This document shows, piece after piece, positions 9,495 to 19,098 of a stretch of 64,000 nucleotides of DNA (position 1 is the first letter of the stretch; every line of letters begins with the position of its first letter). A program made the translations under genes and the position numbers. The DNA is from Roseibacillus sp. (GTDB taxonomy: Bacteria > Verrucomicrobiota > Verrucomicrobiia > Verrucomicrobiales > Akkermansiaceae): the NCBI GenBank assembly GCA_002686085.1, contig NZAC01000012.1, forward strand, positions 9,438 through 73,437, written 5' to 3'. The notes under the pieces were generated by a model that had not been told where the DNA came from, ran no database searches, and saw only the letters and a list, made by a program, of their open reading frames with translations.

Positions 9495-10310
9495 ATGAAA
9501 ACTCTTCTCTACTTCCTGTTGTCCCTCTCAATGCCTCTCTTCGCCGAACCCTTTATCGTCGCACACCGCGGGGCCTCAGGAGAGGCCCCAGAAAACACCT
9601 TGAAGGCATTCCTTCTAGCGTGGGAGCAGGGAGCTGACGCTATCGAGGGCGATTTTCACCTCACTCGCGATGAACGAATTGTATGTTTTCACGATCGAAC
9701 CACCAAGAAGCTCACGGGCAAAGACCTGACCATCAACAAAAGCACATTGGCAGAACTCCAGACCCTCGATGCTGGATCATGGAAGGGAAAGGACTTCGCT
9801 GGAACAAGAATCCCGACCATTGAACAGGTCCTCGATTGTGTCCCCCCGGGAAAGCAGATTTTCATCGAGGTCAAATGCGGTCCTGAGATCATTCCCGCCC
9901 TCATCAAAGCAGTTAAACAAAGCGGCCTGACCAATGATCAAGTCGTCGTCATTTCATTCCAGAAGAACGTCGTCAAGGCCCTAAAGAAACAAGTGCCAGA
10001 TTGGACAGTCAACTGGCTCTACAGCTTCGATGCAAGGGCTTCCCACGACCCCGACAAAAAGCTGCCTCACTTACTCGCAACTCTCGCAGAGATTAAAGCA
10101 AACGGGCTAGGATCAAGCTCCCACCCGGGACTAAGCAAGGGTCACTTGGACAGCCTGAACCGAAAAGGCTTTCAGCACCACGTATGGACAGTCAACGACC
10201 CCGCCACAGCTCAGAGATTCATAACAATGGGCTGTCGTTCAATAACCACGGACTATCCGGGGGCACTGCGAAAAGGCTTGAAGAGACCGCTAGACACCCC
10301 TCTTCCATAA
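9495..10310 (+). CDS. Glycerophosphodiester phosphodiesterase, exported
   Basis: A 271-residue GDPD-family enzyme that hydrolyses deacylated phospholipids such as glycerophosphocholine to glycerol 3-phosphate and an alcohol. ATG 9495 was chosen because it starts a clean signal peptide (MKTLLYFLLSLSMPLFA); the frame is open 40 codons further upstream but without export-signal character. The catalytic HRGASGEAPENT motif follows immediately, then the metal-binding acidic segment (EGDFHLTRDE), FHDRTT and the EVK motif. The C-terminal VWTVND and GCRSITTDYP segments are typical of the family. Located in the periplasm or outside. Confidence 0.93.
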   Translation: MKTLLYFLLSLSMPLFAEPFIVAHRGASGEAPENTLKAFLLAWEQGADAIEGDFHLTRDERIVCFHDRTTKKLTGKDLTINKSTLAELQTLDAGSWKGKDFAGTRIPTIEQVLDCVPPGKQIFIEVKCGPEIIPALIKAVKQSGLTNDQVVVISFQKNVVKALKKQVPDWTVNWLYSFDARASHDPDKKLPHLLATLAEIKANGLGSSSHPGLSKGHLDSLNRKGFQHHVWTVNDPATAQRFITMGCRSITTDYPGALRKGLKRPLDTPLP

Positions 10311-10438
10311 GAAAGAGATGCTGTTCTCCCGTCAAATATCTTGCCTCAGGTAGGGAATTCGAGAACCTCCGGCCCACAAGGGATGAATAAAGCGCTCCAT
10401 ACCGAGCAACATTCCTGTGCCTCTTACCCCTCACCAAC

Positions 10439-11290
10439 ATGGCTGGATTCTTCAAGAACCTCTACAACAAGGTCGCGAATCGCTCAGACGTAGATTGGGA
10501 AGAGCTGGAAGCCGATCTGATCGCAGCTGATCTCGGCGTCAGAACCTCTCTGGAGATTGTGGAAAGCCTCCGCGCACTTGGGCGTAAAATTTCGGCTGAA
10601 GATGTCGTGGAGGCGACCCGCCAGCATATTTCGGAAGTCTTCCCCGAGGACCGAGCAAATCTCGATCTCCCCGAGGATGGTCAGCCGCTGGTCATTCTCA
10701 TCGTAGGAGTCAATGGAACCGGCAAGACGACTTCCGCAGCGAAGCTCGCCAGACTTTTGGCCCAGCAGGGAACCTCAGTAGCATTGGCTGCCGCAGATAC
10801 CTTTAGAGCTGCTGCTGTTGAGCAATTGGAACGGTGGTCAGAAAGACTCCATATTCCACTCGTTAAAGGGGCCAAGAACGCAGATCCAGCATCGGTCTGC
10901 TACACGGCTCACCAACAGGCTATAAGCAATGGCACTCAGGTACTGATCTGCGACACTGCAGGCCGCCTCCACACCAGTCACAACCTGATGGAAGAGCTGG
11001 GAAAAATTAGTCGTATCCTTGGCAAGCAGGATGAAGGTGCCCCTCACCATACCTTGCTTGTTGTTGATGCGACTACCGGGGGTAACGCCCTGAATCAGGC
11101 TCGAGAATTTAACAAGGCCGTTCCTCTCTCTGGGGTTATCGTCACCAAACTGGACGGCTCCGGAAAGGGAGGCGTAACAGTCGCCATTCAGAAAGAACTC
11201 GATATCGCGCCTCGATTCATAGGCACTGGTGAAGAGCCTGAGCAATTCGAAGTCTTCAGCCGCAAAAAATTCGTCGATCAAATTCTCTAG
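10439..11290 (+). CDS. ftsY: Signal recognition particle receptor FtsY
   Basis: A 283-residue SRP GTPase consisting of the compact NG domain without the acidic A domain of E. coli FtsY. It docks SRP-bound ribosomes at the inner membrane for co-translational insertion. The N domain occupies residues 1-80. The G domain has the P-loop GVNGTGKTT (90-98), DTFRAAAVEQL, DTAGRLH, TKLDGSGKGG and FIGTGE. It begins MAGFFKNLYNK, a likely short amphipathic membrane-binding helix. No SD core is obvious in the 128-bp gap after the phosphodiesterase gene. It converges with the GH13 gene. Confidence 0.96.
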   Translation: MAGFFKNLYNKVANRSDVDWEELEADLIAADLGVRTSLEIVESLRALGRKISAEDVVEATRQHISEVFPEDRANLDLPEDGQPLVILIVGVNGTGKTTSAAKLARLLAQQGTSVALAAADTFRAAAVEQLERWSERLHIPLVKGAKNADPASVCYTAHQQAISNGTQVLICDTAGRLHTSHNLMEELGKISRILGKQDEGAPHHTLLVVDATTGGNALNQAREFNKAVPLSGVIVTKLDGSGKGGVTVAIQKELDIAPRFIGTGEEPEQFEVFSRKKFVDQIL

Positions 11291-11339
11291 CATCAGATCC
11301 CAAGCGGTCATGCACAGGCTCGGCGTGGCCCCTTCGACA

Positions 11340-14300
11340 TCACCGCATCTGCTCCGGTAAGGCCACTTCGAGGCGGTAATACCTTTCTGTTGTGGCACTC
11401 AACTCACGATCTATTATCTCGTATTGAGACGGTAGCACCTCCGCCCCAGTATCGATCACCGCACCGAGGGGAGTCCATCTTTCAAGATCAGCACTCCACG
11501 AAATGCGGTATAGTCGATCAGGGATACCTGAAAACGTCAATTGCACGCCCCCATTACCTCCTGATCTAATCCTGAACTCAGGGACTGAATTCAGATCGGG
11601 CCAATTGGGATCAAGCCCGATGACATATTCCATCAGATTAGAAACCCCATCTCCATCTGGGTCTCCATCTGGCCCATCCTGCCCTCCCCCTGTGCCATCT
11701 CCTCCATCGAAAACACTCAGCCCTTTGGCAATTTCCCACCAGTCCGGGAGCCCGTCAGCATCCATATCCTGAGTAACCGGCACGGAGGGTCCAAGTGCGA
11801 CGGTGACAACCCGTAACGCAGTCGCGACGACCGCATCCAGTGGATTCTCCCTCAGATTAGCCCGAATCCGGTAAACGCCAGGTTCCACCCCTTGCCACCT
11901 GTAGTCCCAATACTGCTGCCCACCCACGGACCTGACTCCACTGAATTCCAGAACACCATCGCCTTGCTCGATGGTAACTTCGAGGTGACGGGCCCTGTTA
12001 TCAGTCTCAACTCGTATAGGGATCTCGCGTTGACCCGGCCTTGGCGCGATCAGGTCCGGGATGAATTCTACCCAGGGCTGACCACCTCCATCAAAGGCCG
12101 GAGGCTGAACCACATTAACATAGGGATCCAAAACCTCTGATGCCCGCACAAGACGCACCGCTGACAATTCAACCCCTGACCTCCTGTGCGTCACCCTAAC
12201 GTGGTGCAGAAACCCGGGATCCCCATTCCATAACCCCGGCATGTCAAAAGACAGGGCATGGAATTCCGCCGTCTCATTGCGGATGATACGAAAGGAGCCT
12301 CTGCTCTGCACTACACCCCCGGTTTCAGACCCACTCGACGTGCTTGCTATTGAGACAGTAAACTCCTGGACAAGCTGTGCATCCGAAACACCCTCCGCCA
12401 GATCCTTGGGGAAATAGGTTTTGAGGGCATACTCGTCTCCCACCACCTCTCCATCGACAGCTGGATAGGCCACAAAAAAGGCCCCATCCAACCCATCGGC
12501 AACTACATTTCGTGAGAGAGTTGTATACCAGCCTTCCGTGTCGTCTAAATCGCTGGTCAGAGCAGTCCACCCGGAAACATCCGCGGATGTCTGCTCTCTC
12601 AATCTGACTCGGATTGTCGAGGGGATATTCCCCGAAGGAATGTTCGCATAGCTAAAGCGGAACTCCCGTGGAAAGTCACTCACCACCCCCGGGTCGGCAC
12701 CTACTTCCGGGATCTTCACCCACCTACCCGGTCCATTACCATTCATTGAACCTGTGATGCCATCATCGTTGGCGCCGACTCCATCATCGATAAAGTACCA
12801 GGCCTCCGTGACGCTCTTGTCTGCTCGAACAACCACCTCGTAACTCTGCCCATCGAGGGTCGTCCCTTCTGCCGGGAAAACGATTTCTCCCTGTGGCCTC
12901 GATGCATCATAGTAAAAGGTCTGCTGAAAGGTATTGAACAGAGACGCCCTACCCGTGCGCTCGAGGAAAGCACGGGCGCGCATGATGTGAAATCCCTCCT
13001 CGAGCCCAGTTTCCATCTCAAAGGACCGCTGATCTGGCGTCTTGGCGTAATCGTTATGCGGAAAGAATCTGACCCGCTCCCCATTAAATCCATCGATCTG
13101 AAAAACCGTCATTCCTTTCAGCTTCGCATCAACCTCCGCCTCTCCACTCGGAAAAAGTGGATTCACGGACTCTCTCCGAACACCAACTTTATAATGAATT
13201 GTGCCCGCGCGATTTCGCTCAATCACTCCCCTCCACCAGCTTCCTCCCTCTGCGTCACCCACCCACGCCATAGGAACCGTTGAAGTTGAGTCAGAAGCCC
13301 CAGCACCTCCCGCCCCACGGGGCCGGGACCGGTCAATCGTGTAGTAAAGAGATCCCCTGTAGCCCCCCAGACCCGCATTGGTTTTCGCGTATATCTCAAT
13401 TCCAGAAGCTCCTTCCTGATACTGGCGCCCGACACCAATAGCTCCAGGGAGTATCGCCTCGGGGTCATGGTAGACAAATTGAACGGTATCTGGAGGGGTT
13501 TCATTGAGACCTACTCCATCGGTTCTCAGAAAACTACCCGACCCAACCCTTACCATCCAGCTCTCCGCTTCCAGCGCAGCGAGCGCACACCGCTCAGTAT
13601 TTTTTGCGGCAAATTTCTCGGGACCCATCCGACCCACAAACTCAGGCTGCTCGTATCCAAGAAAGATATCGCTACTCAATGCAGGAGGGTGATCCCGAAA
13701 AGCTGGATCCGTATTCCCGGGCGGACGCCACCCATTAAGATCCATGCCTCCATCAAGCTTGCAGAGAATGTTAGCAGCCGACCGATCTGCTCGGAATACG
13801 AATCTCAGGTCGCTCACATCGGTTACTCTAGGAAGGCGGACCTCATACTGAAAATCACTTCCTCCAATTCCTCTGAGATCAGATGGCCGTGGATGAAAAC
13901 CCGGGTTCGCAAAAGGACCACTGAAACCCGCATCGCCATTGGGACCATCTCGCCTCGCCACTAGGATCTCACCAGCCCGCTCTTCACCCTGAAAAATCTC
14001 GATCGAACGACCACCACTTTCGCTCCATGACGTACATTCCTCGGGGGTCCGATAAGAGAACACCATATAACTACCCGGATCGACCACCACTTCTCTCAGC
14101 TGGGAAGCATACTTATAGAAACCTACCTGACTTCCATATCCACGCGCATACTGAAAAAGGTAGGCATCACCTGAGAATGGGGTCGAGGGAAAGGTGGTTG
14201 TCAAATTACGACCTGTAGCTTCCGCGTAGTTATCGTTCACCATCACGAGCGCGACCACCCCATCCTCATCGCTCATCCGTGGATTCTCTCTCTTGTCGAT

Positions 14301-15761
14301 ACGTTCATAGGCGAGGAAGTCACTATCCGACCACCGGGGCCGCTGGCTACCGCGGGCAAAGTGCTGGTGAACATAGGCGAGGTTGGGGAGACGCGTATCT
14401 CCAAACTGACCTAGAAAGGCGGTATTGGAATGTCGAGGGAAAGCGCCCCCACTCCCTTCGAGCGTTCCTGCATGGTAATTCCCATCGGTATACACCAGAG
14501 GAAGACCATCTCTGGTAAAATAGAGCGCATGCTGTAATTCACGCCTCGCGGCATAGTCATTATCATGGCTCTGGGCATGCATCACTGAGACATTGGGACT
14601 AAACCCCCCTGCCCCCGGTTGATCATACCCGGCCAGACTCGCCGATGGATTACCCAGAGTCCGATTCAAATTATTCCGGAGATCATTATCGATGAGCCGC
14701 ATACCGGCATCGATGTAAGGCACATAGGATGGAGGCTGGCCTAGATGCTCTCCAAAGAACATCGCATCGTCCCTGGGAGTATCGACACTGAAAACTGTAT
14801 CTCGGTGATTCTCATCAAGGTAACCCCGGGTCAGATTAAACTGCCTTTGTGCCTGCCCGAGAAAACCATAGTCAGAGACGTCTCGGTCTGCTCCAAACGT
14901 CGAACCAAAAAAATCTGCAGGAGTGTGCTTAACTGCGTCCAGTCGGGCTCCGTCTGCCTTGGTCCGGTCGAGTTGCCAGCGGAGAGAACGATGAAGCATG
15001 TCTTCCACGATTTCCCCGTAAAACGATTCGTTGAGTCGCAGAAAGGCTCGAGTAATCCCGTTTTCAGGTCCAAACCCCACGTAGGTTCCCTCATTGGCTG
15101 CATGGGTCTGTCCACCTGCCCCCGGAATATAGCAATAATATTCCGGGTTATCCGGGTGCCGAAGGTAGACCGGCTTATTCGAGGTATCTCCTTCAGACCG
15201 TCCATGGTTTCGATTCGCCACTCCCGGCTCTGTGGCAATGTCAATAAGACCCGAAAGCCCAAGATTCTGTACCTGCCACTCACTTCCCCAGTCTCGCGTA
15301 TTATCCCACCTCCTATAGAAACCTTCAGCAGTGGTTCGTAGGTGAAAATCCCCCGGACGAAATCCCGGGTAGAAGTCCTCCGCGACAGACTCGTTAAACC
15401 CGGGGACATCAAACCCGTTATGATTCATGATGGAATCAAAATAGACCCTTATGCCAAAGCGATGAGCGACTTTGATCAGATTGAGGAGCTCACGCTCAGT
15501 CCCATACCGAGTTCTCACCGATCCCCTCTGATTCTTGGAACCGAGGTCAAAGCGATCAAACAGGTCATATCCGACTGAAAAAGCTCCACCCGCCTTGGTT
15601 GGAGGAGGAATCCAAAGCGACTCATATCCAGCCTCAGCTATTTCCGGAATCTTATCGGTAAGTTCCCGCCAACTGGTGTTGAAGTACTGGAGCATCGCTT
15701 CCCCTCCGGCCTGAGATGCAGTCAGGCACAGGAAAAGAGCGAGGCGCCAGAGAGGGTTCAT
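11340..15761 (-). CDS. Very large secreted GH13 alpha-amylase-family protein
   Basis: A 1473-residue exported glycoside hydrolase. After a signal peptide (LALFLCLTASQAGG) comes a GH13 (beta/alpha)8 catalytic domain at about residues 25-480. All four conserved regions are visible: DSIMNHNG (I), DGARLDAVKH with the nucleophile Asp (II), FFGEHLG with the acid Glu (III) and QSHDND (IV). About 1000 further residues are beta-rich modules without assignable enzyme motifs, including a starch-binding-like YTIDRSRPRG region. The C-terminus has calcium-binding type 3 repeats (DMDADGLPDWWE, DPDGDGVSNLMEYV) followed by an RLYRISWSADLERW module common at the end of verrucomicrobial surface proteins. A role in extracellular alpha-glucan use is inferred; the exact substrate is not known. 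Confidence 0.9.
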   Translation of the reverse strand: MNPLWRLALFLCLTASQAGGEAMLQYFNTSWRELTDKIPEIAEAGYESLWIPPPTKAGGAFSVGYDLFDRFDLGSKNQRGSVRTRYGTERELLNLIKVAHRFGIRVYFDSIMNHNGFDVPGFNESVAEDFYPGFRPGDFHLRTTAEGFYRRWDNTRDWGSEWQVQNLGLSGLIDIATEPGVANRNHGRSEGDTSNKPVYLRHPDNPEYYCYIPGAGGQTHAANEGTYVGFGPENGITRAFLRLNESFYGEIVEDMLHRSLRWQLDRTKADGARLDAVKHTPADFFGSTFGADRDVSDYGFLGQAQRQFNLTRGYLDENHRDTVFSVDTPRDDAMFFGEHLGQPPSYVPYIDAGMRLIDNDLRNNLNRTLGNPSASLAGYDQPGAGGFSPNVSVMHAQSHDNDYAARRELQHALYFTRDGLPLVYTDGNYHAGTLEGSGGAFPRHSNTAFLGQFGDTRLPNLAYVHQHFARGSQRPRWSDSDFLAYERIDKRENPRMSDEDGVVALVMVNDNYAEATGRNLTTTFPSTPFSGDAYLFQYARGYGSQVGFYKYASQLREVVVDPGSYMVFSYRTPEECTSWSESGGRSIEIFQGEERAGEILVARRDGPNGDAGFSGPFANPGFHPRPSDLRGIGGSDFQYEVRLPRVTDVSDLRFVFRADRSAANILCKLDGGMDLNGWRPPGNTDPAFRDHPPALSSDIFLGYEQPEFVGRMGPEKFAAKNTERCALAALEAESWMVRVGSGSFLRTDGVGLNETPPDTVQFVYHDPEAILPGAIGVGRQYQEGASGIEIYAKTNAGLGGYRGSLYYTIDRSRPRGAGGAGASDSTSTVPMAWVGDAEGGSWWRGVIERNRAGTIHYKVGVRRESVNPLFPSGEAEVDAKLKGMTVFQIDGFNGERVRFFPHNDYAKTPDQRSFEMETGLEEGFHIMRARAFLERTGRASLFNTFQQTFYYDASRPQGEIVFPAEGTTLDGQSYEVVVRADKSVTEAWYFIDDGVGANDDGITGSMNGNGPGRWVKIPEVGADPGVVSDFPREFRFSYANIPSGNIPSTIRVRLREQTSADVSGWTALTSDLDDTEGWYTTLSRNVVADGLDGAFFVAYPAVDGEVVGDEYALKTYFPKDLAEGVSDAQLVQEFTVSIASTSSGSETGGVVQSRGSFRIIRNETAEFHALSFDMPGLWNGDPGFLHHVRVTHRRSGVELSAVRLVRASEVLDPYVNVVQPPAFDGGGQPWVEFIPDLIAPRPGQREIPIRVETDNRARHLEVTIEQGDGVLEFSGVRSVGGQQYWDYRWQGVEPGVYRIRANLRENPLDAVVATALRVVTVALGPSVPVTQDMDADGLPDWWEIAKGLSVFDGGDGTGGGQDGPDGDPDGDGVSNLMEYVIGLDPNWPDLNSVPEFRIRSGGNGGVQLTFSGIPDRLYRISWSADLERWTPLGAVIDTGAEVLPSQYEIIDRELSATTERYYRLEVALPEQMR

Positions 15762-15894
15762 GCGAGTAGATCAGTCGGAATGAACGGTTCTATCGCATGC
15801 AGACTACCAGAAGCAAACTCACGGCAAAGGAAAACCAAGCTATCCTGACTCGCTTTGGACTTCTCAAAATGGGCTCTCTTTCTAATCTGCCCAT

Positions 15895-17298
15895 GTGCCG
15901 GATGAGGATCCTGAGATTTTGGAAGACTTGACACGGGCGGTTGCCGCGCGTGACGGCAGCGCTTTCCTTTCAGCCGCGGAAAAGATTCACCACGCGGATC
16001 TGGCAGCCGCCTACGAGGACCTCTCCAGCAAAAGCCAGGCTTGGTTCGTCCGAACCCTTCCCTCAGAGGCCTTTTCGGAAGTTATCGCCGAAATTCCAGA
16101 CCCTCTGGTGGAAGAAGCGCTCGATTACCTGAAGCCAAGCCAGCAACGACAGGTTCTGGAGGAACTGCCGGATGACGATCGCGTCGATGTCCTGCAGGAC
16201 GTTGAGGATGCCGGGAAACGGGAAAAATTGATCGGCCTTCTTGGCGAATCTGAAGAACGAGAGCTCACGAGAACTCTGCTTGAATATCCTGAGGATACGG
16301 CCGGGGGGCGAATGACAACCCAGATAGGTAACGTCTCGGTCACCATGACCGTGAAAGAAGCCCTCGATCACCTTCGCCCTGACCTCGAAGATACAGAGAC
16401 CCTGAGCAGAATCTTCGTCCATGACGCAAACAACCAGCTCGCAGGAAAGCTCCGACTACGTGATCTAACATTCAATGCATGGCAGACCCCGGTGGGATCA
16501 ATCATGCAACCTATCGAACACACTGTCCTCGCAGATACCGATCAGGAAGAAGCTTCCATCGCTGTATTGAAATATGACCTGTTTGCCTTACCAGTCGTGG
16601 ATCAGGAAAACCGTCTGCTAGGAGTTATCACCTCTGATGACGCCATGGAGATCCTGAGTGAGGAGTCAACTGAGGATATCGAAAAACAGGCAGGATTGAC
16701 CGGAGAACAGTCCGAGGAAGGCTACCTCAATACTCGGATCACCACTCACTTCAGCCGGCGTGTGATCTGGCTCGTCGGTCTGGCGCTCCTATCTATCGCA
16801 GCCGGCGCGGTAATGTTCCGCTTTGAAGAAACCCTCAAGGGGATTCCCCTCCTCATGCTTTTCCTCCCAATGATCATTGCGGCAGGAGGAAACTCCGGAG
16901 GTCAGGCTTCTATGGTGGCAATCCGAGCCATGGCCCTGAACGAATTAAGTGGACGAGATACTCTTAAGGTAGCATGGAAGGAACTCCGGCTCGGCGCGAT
17001 GCTGGGACTCATCCTAGGGGCTGCAATTGCGGTTATCGCTATTTTCGTTCTCCCATTTTTCCACCCAGAGGTAGCTCCGGACATCACTTTCCGGGCGTTC
17101 GGATCGGCGGTCGCAGTGGCTCTCGCAGTTCAGGTTACAGCTTCAACCCTGATTGGCGCCCTTCTTCCTCTTGGAGCCTGCGCTATTCGCCTTGACCCCG
17201 CGGTCATAGCCGCACCGGCCGTCACTACGGTGGTAGACGTCTCTGGAATGCTTATTTACCTGCTGGTAGCTAGCACGATGCTTGGCTTGGGTGGATAA
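15895..17298 (+). CDS. mgtE: Magnesium transporter MgtE
   Basis: A 467-residue MgtE channel for Mg2+ uptake. The start is a GTG at 15895; the overlapping ATG at 15893 is out of frame. The order is a cytosolic N domain (helical repeats ending LPDDDRVDVLQDVED), two CBS domains (about residues 140-265) that sense magnesium, and five membrane helices from about residue 290. The pore-lining segment LPMIIAAGGNSGGQASMVAIRA is characteristic. It is divergent from the GH13 gene across 133 bp, in which I do not see an M-box. Regulation is probably by magnesium binding to the protein itself. Confidence 0.95.
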   Translation: MPDEDPEILEDLTRAVAARDGSAFLSAAEKIHHADLAAAYEDLSSKSQAWFVRTLPSEAFSEVIAEIPDPLVEEALDYLKPSQQRQVLEELPDDDRVDVLQDVEDAGKREKLIGLLGESEERELTRTLLEYPEDTAGGRMTTQIGNVSVTMTVKEALDHLRPDLEDTETLSRIFVHDANNQLAGKLRLRDLTFNAWQTPVGSIMQPIEHTVLADTDQEEASIAVLKYDLFALPVVDQENRLLGVITSDDAMEILSEESTEDIEKQAGLTGEQSEEGYLNTRITTHFSRRVIWLVGLALLSIAAGAVMFRFEETLKGIPLLMLFLPMIIAAGGNSGGQASMVAIRAMALNELSGRDTLKVAWKELRLGAMLGLILGAAIAVIAIFVLPFFHPEVAPDITFRAFGSAVAVALAVQVTASTLIGALLPLGACAIRLDPAVIAAPAVTTVVDVSGMLIYLLVASTMLGLGG

Positions 17299-17397
17299 AG
17301 ATTCTGGCCCTCTCCCCGAAGCAACGCCCCAGCAGCTCCACAACAAGTTCATATTCCGCTTTCAATCCGGGGCAACCTCCGCAAGATCGCGACCACT

Positions 17398-18417
17398 ATG
17401 AAGAAACACCTCGCGCTCGCTGTTGTTTTTCTCTCTGCCCCTCTTGTCCATGCCGGAAACCCCGCTACGGAAATGGGCCGGGCAGCTCGAAACTTTCTCA
17501 AAGGCTTGACGCCTGAACAGAAAGCGAAAGCGACCTTTGAATTCTCCGATGAAGAACGCGAAAACTGGCACTTCATCCCATTGGACCGCAAGGGCCTGAA
17601 GCTCAGCGAACTCACTCCGGCCCAAACGCACTCTGCTTACGCTCTCCTCGCAAGCGGGCTGAGTCAGAAGGGGGTTTTGAACGCCACGAGCATCATGGGC
17701 CTGGAGGCCGTTCTCGCGGAAATGGAAAATGACCCAGTGAGACGTGACACTCAGAAATATTACATCGCGATCTTTGGCGATCCCTCGACCAAGCCAAAGA
17801 AAGGGGTCTGGGGTTGGCGCTTTGAGGGTCACCACCTCTCCCTAAACTATACGATTGTAAACGGAAACGTCGTGGCCACCCCAGCATTCTTTGGAACAAA
17901 TCCTGCCATCGTAAAGAAAGGACCACTGAAGGGAACGCGACCCTTGGGCCGCCTGGAGGATCAGGCTCGAGCGCTTATGCAATCCCTGAAAGCAGCAGGC
18001 AAGGGTGCTGTCATCTCTGATAAGCCACCACGCGATATCCTCTCCAGTCAGGACCGCATTGCCAGCAAGCCAGAATCTAAGGGTGTGGCTGGTGGAGACA
18101 TGAATGCAGAGCAGAAGAATATGCTGCTTGGAGTTCTTCGGGAATTTTCCAGCAACACCCGGGTTGAGGTAGCGAGACCAGCCATGGCAGAAATCGCTGG
18201 GGTAGTGGATAAATTGCGCTTTGCCTGGGCCGGTGGCCTGAACAAGGGTGATCCTCATTACTTTCGCATTACGGATGAGGGAGCCTTCATGGTTGAATAT
18301 GCCAACACTCAGAATGGAGCAAATCATGCTCATGCCGTTTGGCGCCTTTTTGAAGGGGACTTCGGCCGGGACATCCTCGGCGAACACCTCCAGAAAGAAC
18401 ACCCCGAGAAGAACTGA
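17398..18417 (+). CDS. DUF3500 family secreted protein
   Basis: A 339-residue exported protein with a signal peptide (LALAVVFLSAPLVHA). The mature part shows DUF3500 features: FEFSDEERENWHFIPL, RKGLKLSEL, a YYIAIFGDPS segment followed by WGWRFEGHHLSLNYT, and an ending LRFAWAGG...HYFRI...FMVEYANTQNGANHAHAVWR. The histidine-rich HHLSLNYT and NGANHAHAVWR segments may bind metal, but the function of the family is not known. It follows mgtE by about 100 bp and is convergent with the next gene. Confidence 0.9.
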   Translation: MKKHLALAVVFLSAPLVHAGNPATEMGRAARNFLKGLTPEQKAKATFEFSDEERENWHFIPLDRKGLKLSELTPAQTHSAYALLASGLSQKGVLNATSIMGLEAVLAEMENDPVRRDTQKYYIAIFGDPSTKPKKGVWGWRFEGHHLSLNYTIVNGNVVATPAFFGTNPAIVKKGPLKGTRPLGRLEDQARALMQSLKAAGKGAVISDKPPRDILSSQDRIASKPESKGVAGGDMNAEQKNMLLGVLREFSSNTRVEVARPAMAEIAGVVDKLRFAWAGGLNKGDPHYFRITDEGAFMVEYANTQNGANHAHAVWRLFEGDFGRDILGEHLQKEHPEKN

Positions 18418-18425
18418 TCAGCCAC

Positions 18426-19091
18426 CTATCTGCGCTCCAACCACGAAGCTGCTGAAAACTGGCGAACGAGCGCAGAGAAGCTCTCTCCGGCCGGTTCGAC
18501 CTCCAGAGACCGCACACTCCGAGCCAGCTCACCGGCAAGCCTGCTGAGGATTGCCCCTCCGTCAGCAGAGCTTCCCAACAGAATACTTCCTTGGTGGAGC
18601 AACCCCTTCCGCGTCCGTCGCTGACCGGCTCCGGCAACCTTCTCACCAGATTCGTCGATCAGATCCCACTCCACCGGCTTTTCAAAACACGACGAGGAAT
18701 CCACATCGGAATCCTGCCCCACAAGCTCTACCTCATGCCCGCTCTTCTTCAGGGCAATCACTAGTGCGGAATGGATCACGCGATAACTCTCTGTTCCCTT
18801 GGCCTTCGCTAGATTATACGACTTGGGAACCACCAGAGTATAAGTGATGTCGTTCTGGTGATCGACAAGCCCACCTCCGGTTGCTCTCCGGACAAGAGAC
18901 ACGTCCGGCAAGACCTGACGGGCCTTTTCCACCTCGCCAAAATAACCCAAACTTCCCCAATTTCCTTTCCAGTGATACGTTCGCAGGACGGGAATCTCCC
19001 GCCCCAACAACCAACTGTCAACGGCCATATTCTCAGGACCGTTGCGAGCCACTGGGTCACACCAGAGTTCAAGGTTTTCAAGCTCCAGCAT
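18426..19091 (-). CDS. Lipoate-protein ligase A-like protein
   Basis: A 221-residue BPL/LplA-type catalytic domain. The frame runs upstream into the preceding gene, but ATG 19091, 7 bp after the CbiX stop, gives the natural start (MLELENLELWCDP). Family motifs are the substrate loop LVRRATGGGLVDH, ITYTLVVPKSYN, and the lysine-bearing KVAGAGQRRTRKGLLHQGSILL. LplA family members attach lipoate or octanoate to E2 or GcvH proteins, or transfer octanoyl groups. The protein is shorter than E. coli LplA and lacks its C-terminal accessory domain, so either ligase or octanoyltransferase activity is possible. Tightly coupled to the cbiX gene. Confidence 0.85.
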   Translation of the reverse strand: MLELENLELWCDPVARNGPENMAVDSWLLGREIPVLRTYHWKGNWGSLGYFGEVEKARQVLPDVSLVRRATGGGLVDHQNDITYTLVVPKSYNLAKAKGTESYRVIHSALVIALKKSGHEVELVGQDSDVDSSSCFEKPVEWDLIDESGEKVAGAGQRRTRKGLLHQGSILLGSSADGGAILSRLAGELARSVRSLEVEPAGESFSALVRQFSAASWLERR

Positions 19092-19098
19092 ATCTTTC

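Noticed and set aside
11503-15578. Several plus-strand frames opposite the GH13 gene
   Set aside because: They mirror the strongly coding minus strand and show no recognisable domains.
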